In this document: piece by piece, positions 9,801 to 13,985 of the stretch
How positions within the stretch are numbered: the first letter of the stretch is position 1
Layout of the letters: each line of letters opens with the position of its first letter
Assembly: GCA_002812745.2 (NCBI GenBank)
Contig: NCSJ02000612.1
Location: 1 to 13,985, forward strand
DNA from: Scytalidium lignicola
Taxonomy: Eukaryota > Ascomycota > Leotiomycetes
Length of the DNA stretch: 13,985 bases
Direction of reading: 5' to 3'
Position numbers and translations under genes: made by a program
The notes under the pieces: generated by a model
Told to the model about the DNA's origin: nothing
Seen by the model: only the letters and a program-made list of their open reading frames with translations
The model's database searches: none

Positions 9801-10515
9801 AGCCGTTTGCAAGACCACCGTCCCAGAAACCTTCTCGGTTCTCCTGTCCCAAAGACGAAGATGGATTAACAGTACTGTGCACAACCTCATGGAACTTTGC
9901 TTGGTTCGAGATCTCTGCGGTACATTCTGCTTCAGTATGCAGTTTGTTGTTTCTATCGAACTTATGGGTACTCTCGTCTTACCTGCTGCCATTGCCTTCA
10001 CGTTCTACGTCGGTAAGTAATCACCACAACATTTGCTGTTACACTTTCTAGTTCTCTAGCTAATCCTTCACCCAGTAATAATTTCCATTGTTCACCACCC
10101 ACCTCAAATTATTCCACTTGTTCTCCTGGGATTGATTCTGGGTCTTCCTGGTGTCCTCATTGTAGTAACAGCCCACCGTTTGTCTTATCTTGTCTGGATG
10201 TTCATCTATCTTCTCTCTCTTCCCATCTGGAACTTTGTCCTCCCAACCTACGCATTCTGGAAGTTCGACGACTTCTCTTGGGGTGATACTCGAAAGACTG
10301 CCGGCGAGACGACGAAGGGTGGTCATGAAAATGATGGAGAGTTTGATAGCTCCAAGATCACTATGAAGAGATGGGGCGAGTTTGAGAAGGAACGACGGCT
10401 CAGATCGAACGCCGGTTGGACTCCCGCTTATCCTGGCAGAGACAATGCTAGTGCGACAGGCAGTTGGCCTTCACAACAGCACCATCACGGGTATGATGAA
10501 TACTCGGATTTGTAA
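6808..10515 (+). CDS. chs4: Class IV chitin synthase (yeast Chs3 type), one intron
   Basis: The coding sequence is join(6808..10012,10076..10515), 1214 residues, complete and of usual class IV length. It is a plasma-membrane GT2 processive enzyme that polymerises UDP-GlcNAc into chitin. The N-terminal 200 or so residues are basic, proline-rich and disordered. A membrane segment lies at about 235-261. A cytochrome-b5-like patch (FHGQAFDLS, 279-287) follows, with sequons at N365, N404 and N426, then a second membrane segment at about 490-518. The catalytic domain has CYSEGE (682-687), VICDG (711-715), DAD (858-860), FEYFISHH (904-911), CLPGCF (925-930), GEDRYLS (975-981, with the catalytic-type ED) and QRRRW (1015-1019). 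A cluster of C-terminal membrane helices lies at about 1040-1130, and WGDTR (1137-1141) precedes the tail. There is no myosin motor, which excludes classes V and VII. The start is the first ATG after an in-frame TAA at 6787. Class IV members are called chsF, chsD or chs-4 in different fungi, so the symbol is a class label. Confidence 0.96.
10013..10075 (+). other. Intron of the chitin synthase gene (63 nt)
   Basis: The donor is GTAAGT at 10013, a GCTAATC branch-like site lies near 10060, and the acceptor CACCCAG ends at 10075. Exon 1 leaves one base, which joins TA of exon 2 to make a Val codon (residue 1069). Splicing joins the helix FTFYV to [19 protein letters not shown], as expected for the C-terminal membrane region of this family. 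Read through, the frame would stop two codons later and lose the WGDTR motif. Confidence 0.95.
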
Positions 10516-10848
10516 AGATCGATCGAGTCTTAGTTTAATCACATGAATTGGACATGGATGCGCTGATATGTGTTAATACAAACGCGTGCGGGATGAAAAT
10601 GCATTGCATTAGAGGAGAACGGACATGGCACTGGGTATTCGACCAATGTAGTCTGTAATGGGTCACTGGGATTTGCTTACTTGATTGGCGTTCTCTTATC
10701 AAAGGGAGGGAAAGAATCGTCGCAACTAATGTATCGTATTTTTGTTACCTCGCACTAGCATTGAGTGTTATTGTATCCTCTTTTTTTACATTTGTTTTTA
10801 CCAAAAGAAACAGAATTATGAGCGTAATTGCAAGGTTGTGGCTTTGGC
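10516..10848 (+). other. 3' UTR and downstream spacer of the chitin synthase gene
   Basis: This AT-leaning sequence follows the TAA stop. An A-rich AATACAAA near 10575-10582 and T-rich stretches (about 10780-10800) could take part in 3'-end formation, but no canonical AATAAA stands out. No gene is visible. Confidence 0.4.
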
Positions 10849-11907
10849 TACAGTACTATGAAGCGGGAAGAATGGTTTGATGTTTGCTGTGTGTAGCTAG
10901 CTAGCTTGGATGGAGTTTTTTTTTGTTTTTGGTACATTCTCATGAGATGTTTATAGGAGATATGATGAATTTAGTCCCTTGTTCAAGATAGGATAGATAG
11001 ATCCCATTATTGTGATCAAATTTCCCAAGTGGAGTGTAACTTGCAAGCTACAGTACAGTACAATAACAGTAATTACTACTTTTTGTAGCAATTAAGGAAA
11101 GTAAGCGCGGCTTTGGATTAGAAGACGAAGAAGGAAGAAGAAGGATTTTGGAACATTCTATGCCTTTTTTAGGGGTCCAGGAGCGGGACGGATGGACTTG
11201 CCATATATATATGCCCGGGGGCTTTTTGTGTGTGTGTGGTTTGAGAAGTTTGTACTTATGTATATGCAAGGCTGACGGGAATGCGGGACATGGGAGACGG
11301 GAGATGTTTAAACTTTGGATGATTAAGTTTTAATCACTAGATTCTAGGCTCTTATTACTACTGTACTGTATTGTTTTACGGTAAGTTAGTCTAAACCGAG
11401 AGATAAAACTTATGGGAAGTAAGTGGGTTTATTTTCCTGTACAGTACAGTGGGAAAAAAAGAAGGAAATGAGTTTCTCTTTTTTTTGTACGATAATAAAC
11501 TTTCATCGATCTGGTATCCCTATCANTTTTTTTTAAATCTACTGATAGATATGGGGTGTTTTATTTTAAGGGAATGTTTTCCTTCCAGAGAAGTCTTCCC
11601 CCCCAAACTACGAGTACCATACCGCATAAGTACTGGACCATACTGTACTGTAGAGAAAACGTCCTACTTCGTACAATACAGTACTGTAATTTCGGCCCCT
11701 CCCCTGGCCCGCTTCCCCTTTGCTACTACAGTAGTTTGCCAAGTCAAAAATACACTGCCACACTTTTCTCTTCTCCACACTTTCCCTCTTTCTCGTATTT
11801 ATTTTATAAGTTAGTTATTTAGTTTTATTTTTGGGAAAGGGTTAGCGTGGGCTTTTTTTAGGGCGGGCCTTTTTTGTTTATTGATGCGGTTGCCGTACTG
11901 TACTGTA
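10849..11907. repeat. Second cluster of dispersed TACTGTA/TACAGTA words
   Basis: By hand count about 13 copies occur here, starting at 10849, 11049, 11054, 11359, 11364, 11440, 11641, 11646, 11677, 11682, 11727, 11896 and 11901. Pairs overlap at 5-bp steps, and 11677-11688 is a perfect 12-bp palindrome (TACAGTACTGTA). No gene is recognisable in the region: the open frames are short and low in complexity. A single N lies at 11526. Confidence 0.8.
11526..11526. other. Undetermined base (N) beside a T8 run
   Basis: A single N immediately precedes eight T residues. As at 3277, this is probably a base-calling ambiguity at a homopolymer and lies outside coding sequence. Confidence 0.95.
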
Positions 11908-12635
11908 ATGTAGATCTTGGTAGGCGGTCCGATGGAGAATAGGGACCGGGGCGGGCGGCAGTGGTGGTAGTTGGTAGCAGCGATTGTTATTACGGCAATT
12001 GCTTTCTGGTAACTGTAAAATGTGTTTTTCGATGAAATGCAAGATTCGCCGAGTGGCGTAAAGCTATTTTGATAAATAAATCGTCAGATCTTACTGCATG
12101 TTTACGTACTTGGGCCCAGGTACAAGTTTAAAAAAAAAAACAACCCGAACTCCTCCAGTTCCTGACTAGTTGAAAGGTGGTGCCCGTAGCTGTCCTCTTT
12201 CCGGCCGCATCCCAGGCGGTGCGTCGACGTTGCAGTCCTCGAACAGAAGAAAGAAGGAGAAAGAATGGAAGACAAAAAAAAAAGACTCTCGGGATCGTCG
12301 GGCCCACTGCAACATCTTCTTTGGCATTTGGCGTCCAACGGCTTTGTTTCTACCGTACCTCCGTAGACAGCCTGACAGCATGAACAGACTAACACCGTAA
12401 TAACAATCATCACCGGAGGATGGGACCAGCTGGCTCGATGTCCATGATTCTCCAGCGACCCAATCAGTGCATTTCAGCGCACACGCCCGGCCGCAAGTGA
12501 GACCTGGAGCTTCTGGATTCGCTGCCCGTGGCCAGGGCAAGGGAAATTAAATTCCCGTACCCCCTTTCCTCGCCCCCGAATGTGCACCCAAGGGCGATGA
12601 TCGAGGCTTTTTAATTGACGGTAATTAGTGTTTTG
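11908..12635. other. Spacer with no recognised gene
   Basis: The sequence is mixed in composition, with an A11 run at about 12130-12140 and an A-rich stretch near 12274-12282. Both strands carry open frames of 70-125 codons, but they overlap each other and their products have no recognisable domain or membrane pattern. It may belong to the distal promoter of the gene at 13885. Confidence 0.4.
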
Positions 12636-12670
12636 TACTGTACAGTACTGTACGATACGATACGATACGG
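12636..12670 (+). repeat. Composite pentamer repeat: TACTGTACAGTACTGTA followed by (TACGA)3TACGG
   Basis: Three overlapping TACTGTA/TACAGTA words (12636, 12641, 12646) form two overlapping 12-bp palindromes. They run straight into a second 5-bp repeat (TACGA x3 then TACGG, 12651-12670). Both repeats keep TAC at 5-bp spacing, which suggests one array has drifted into the other by mutation and slippage. Confidence 0.85.
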
Positions 12671-12764
12671 CGATGAAAGAGCGGTGGCCATGTTCACTGT
12701 AGGGTACTGGAGCAATCAACAGCTCACCAGCCACGGTGGCATCCGAAGTGCACCATTGTTGTTC

Positions 12765-12798
12765 CTGGCTTGGCCTGTCTTGGCTTAGCTTGGCTCTG
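12765..12798 (+). repeat. Imperfect TTGGC-type repeat
   Basis: Several TTGGC or TTAGC units recur with roughly 5-bp register. This is simple sequence in the spacer, just before the GA-rich tract. No function can be assigned. Confidence 0.55.
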
Positions 12799-12820
12799 TT
12801 TCATAACCCAGAGCCACAGG

Positions 12821-12903
12821 AAAGAGAGAGCGAGAGAGTGTGAGAGTAAGAGTAAGAGTGAGAGTGAGAGAGAGTGAGAGAGATCGAAAGCGAGAGAGAG
12901 AGA
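12821..12903 (+). repeat. GA-rich microsatellite (about 80 bp)
   Basis: An almost continuous GAGAG/GAGTAAGAG/GAGTGAG tract lies about 1 kb upstream of the ATG at 13885. Purine-purine asymmetry allows triplex-type structures and slippage. The minus-strand reading gives an artefactual serine/leucine-rich open frame (SLSLSL), which is not a gene. Confidence 0.85.
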
Positions 12904-13522
12904 ATACGGGACCGGAGGATGACAAAGGAGCGGCAAACGAGGAAAACAGGAAGGAGCAACCCATTTTCGTGTTGTGGTTTCCTCATTCGGCGCCTCCCCG
13001 CAAATTACACCAGCTGCTAAAATCCCCGATTGGCGGGACCGGCAAGCCCCCGTGTGTGTCTCTTGTGCCTGGCAGTAGCGGCCATCCCATCCCCCGACCA
13101 CCACCAGGGCGATCGCAAGCATCTTTTTCCAATCTCCCATCATCGCCCATCCCAAGGGCTCCAAAGTGCTTACTAGTCCACCACAATGCAACAACCGCCA
13201 GATGAGATGTTGGGGCAAAAAAAATTAAGGGAACGGGCTGTAACTGAACCCTCCATCGTCACCCAGCGGTCAGGAAGCGCTCGCCATGACTTTGGCTAGA
13301 ATCAAAGCACCCTACTAGTCCAATTGCATTTTGATTGCGGCTGCAACGCTGTTTTGCCCCCATCCAAGGCCCTAGACAGCACCAAAAGATCGTAATCACA
13401 GGTCAGCAAATTAACGATGGTCCAGTGCTCTTCCATTTTGGATTGCAGCATTACTGTGTACAGTATTACGGGCTCTGCTGCTCCCCTCCCCCCCCGGAGG
13501 AGACCACTGGCTCGCTCGCCAG
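12904..13522 (+). promoter_or_regulatory. Probable distal promoter region of the third gene, no gene seen
   Basis: This is a mixed-composition region. One TACAGTA word is at 13459, and a C-rich stretch lies near 13486-13496. No convincing coding potential or TATA box is visible. Assignment as promoter is by position only. Confidence 0.35.
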
Positions 13523-13540
13523 CACATCCACATCCACATC
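13523..13540 (+). repeat. Hexanucleotide repeat (CACATC)3
   Basis: Three perfect CACATC units sit in the upstream region of the third gene. It is a short microsatellite with no assigned role. Confidence 0.85.
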
Positions 13541-13639
13541 CACCGCTTCCTGTCACCCCCTGGACTCTCCCCCCCCCAAACCCAATGCAGACATCGGACC
13601 TGGCTCATTTCCCCTTCCTAGAGCGGGTCGCCGTGCTTG

Positions 13640-13884
13640 GCTCGCGCCTTTTCTTCCCTCCTTCGCCCTCTTTCCTTCTTCTCTTCTTCCCTCCTCTTCC
13701 TACTTCAGCAGATGTTGATGTGGTGAAAACTCGTCTTTCTTCCTCATCTCCAATTCGCAACCTCCAAACCACCGCTTCACTCTTTCAGCGGGCATTCGTT
13801 TACCTCACGGTCATCACTAAACAATAATTCCCAAAAAAACACAATCCGACGACTCCGATTTTTCATAGTCTTGGCTTTCTCATC
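13640..13884 (+). promoter_or_regulatory. CT-rich core promoter and leader of the third gene
   Basis: A strong CT tract (about 13648-13715) ends in CTACTTCAG and is followed by an A/C-rich leader running to the ATG at 13885. This resembles the arrangement upstream of the chitin synthase: a pyrimidine tract, then the leader. The precise transcription start is not determinable. Confidence 0.45.
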
Positions 13885-13985
13885 ATGAAGGGTTCCATCT
13901 TCGCTGTCGCTGCGGCGATTGCATCCGGCGTCAGCGCCCATGCTCACCGTCGCCATGCCCATGAGGCCTTCCATCTCGAACGTGG
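13885..13985 (+). CDS. btgE: Secreted cell-wall protein, probable BtgE/Scw11-like GH17 beta-1,3-glucanase (5' fragment)
   Basis: Only the first 33 codons are inside the window; the gene continues past the right edge. The ATG follows TCTCATC, a reasonable fungal context. Residues 1-18 form a classic signal peptide: a Lys at position 2, a hydrophobic core rich in Ala, and a likely cleavage after VSA. The mature start is rich in His and Arg (HAHRRHAHEAFHLER). This pattern resembles, from memory, the N-terminus of Eurotiomycete BtgE/Scw11-type GH17 glucan endo-1,3-beta-glucosidases, which modify cell-wall glucan. No catalytic domain is visible, so secretion is well supported while the family call rests on N-terminal resemblance and on the cell-wall gene neighbourhood. 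Another secreted wall protein remains possible. Confidence 0.6.
   Translation, partial: MKGSIFAVAAAIASGVSAHAHRRHAHEAFHLER

Noticed and set aside
10849..12670. Transposon or MITE as a source of the palindromic words
   Set aside because: I see no paired terminal inverted repeats, target-site duplications or transposase remnants. The copies look like microsatellite-type sequence.
12724..13218. 164-codon minus-strand open frame and the opposing 12840-13205 frame
   Set aside because: Both depend on the GA microsatellite (SLSLSL or RVRVRVRE repeats) and show no domain.

Overview
The window looks like nuclear DNA of a filamentous ascomycete, most likely Eurotiomycetes (Aspergillus/Penicillium-like or an onygenalean relative). 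The evidence is long exons with few short introns (63 and 78 nt) that carry GTAAG donors and CTAAT branch sites, pyrimidine-rich upstream regions, multi-kilobase intergenic spacers full of microsatellites, and three cell-wall genes of the kind seen in these fungi. The species cannot be named from the sequence alone.

Layout. Bases 1-307 are AT-rich spacer, probably including the 3' UTR of the first gene. The minus-strand gene at 308-2446 (one intron) encodes a 686-residue Skt5/Chs4-type chitin synthase activator, with a disordered N-terminus, Sel1-like repeats and a C-terminal CAAX box. A 4.36-kb divergent spacer (2447-6807) follows, with no convincing gene. It holds simple repeats, long G and C runs, many copies of a TACTGTA/TACAGTA word, and at its right end a pyrimidine-rich leader with a probable 5'-UTR intron. 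The plus-strand gene at 6808-10515 (one 63-nt intron near the 3' end) encodes a complete class IV chitin synthase of 1214 residues (yeast Chs3 type). A 3.37-kb spacer (10516-13884) again lacks a convincing gene and is rich in the same word. The window ends inside a third gene (ATG at 13885), of which only a signal peptide and the first mature residues are visible. They resemble the start of BtgE/Scw11-type GH17 cell-wall beta-1,3-glucanases.

How they fit together. In yeast, Chs3 makes the bulk of cell-wall chitin and needs the Sel1-repeat protein Chs4/Skt5 for activity and localisation. Here the catalytic subunit and its activator are divergent neighbours, with a likely glucan-modifying enzyme next in line, so the window reads as a small cell-wall synthesis and remodelling cluster. 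I found no new protein system. The least explained signal is the dispersed pentameric TACTGTA/TACAGTA repeat family: about 35 copies by hand count, 34 of them outside coding sequence. The next is a possible spliced leader with upstream ORFs in front of the chitin synthase.
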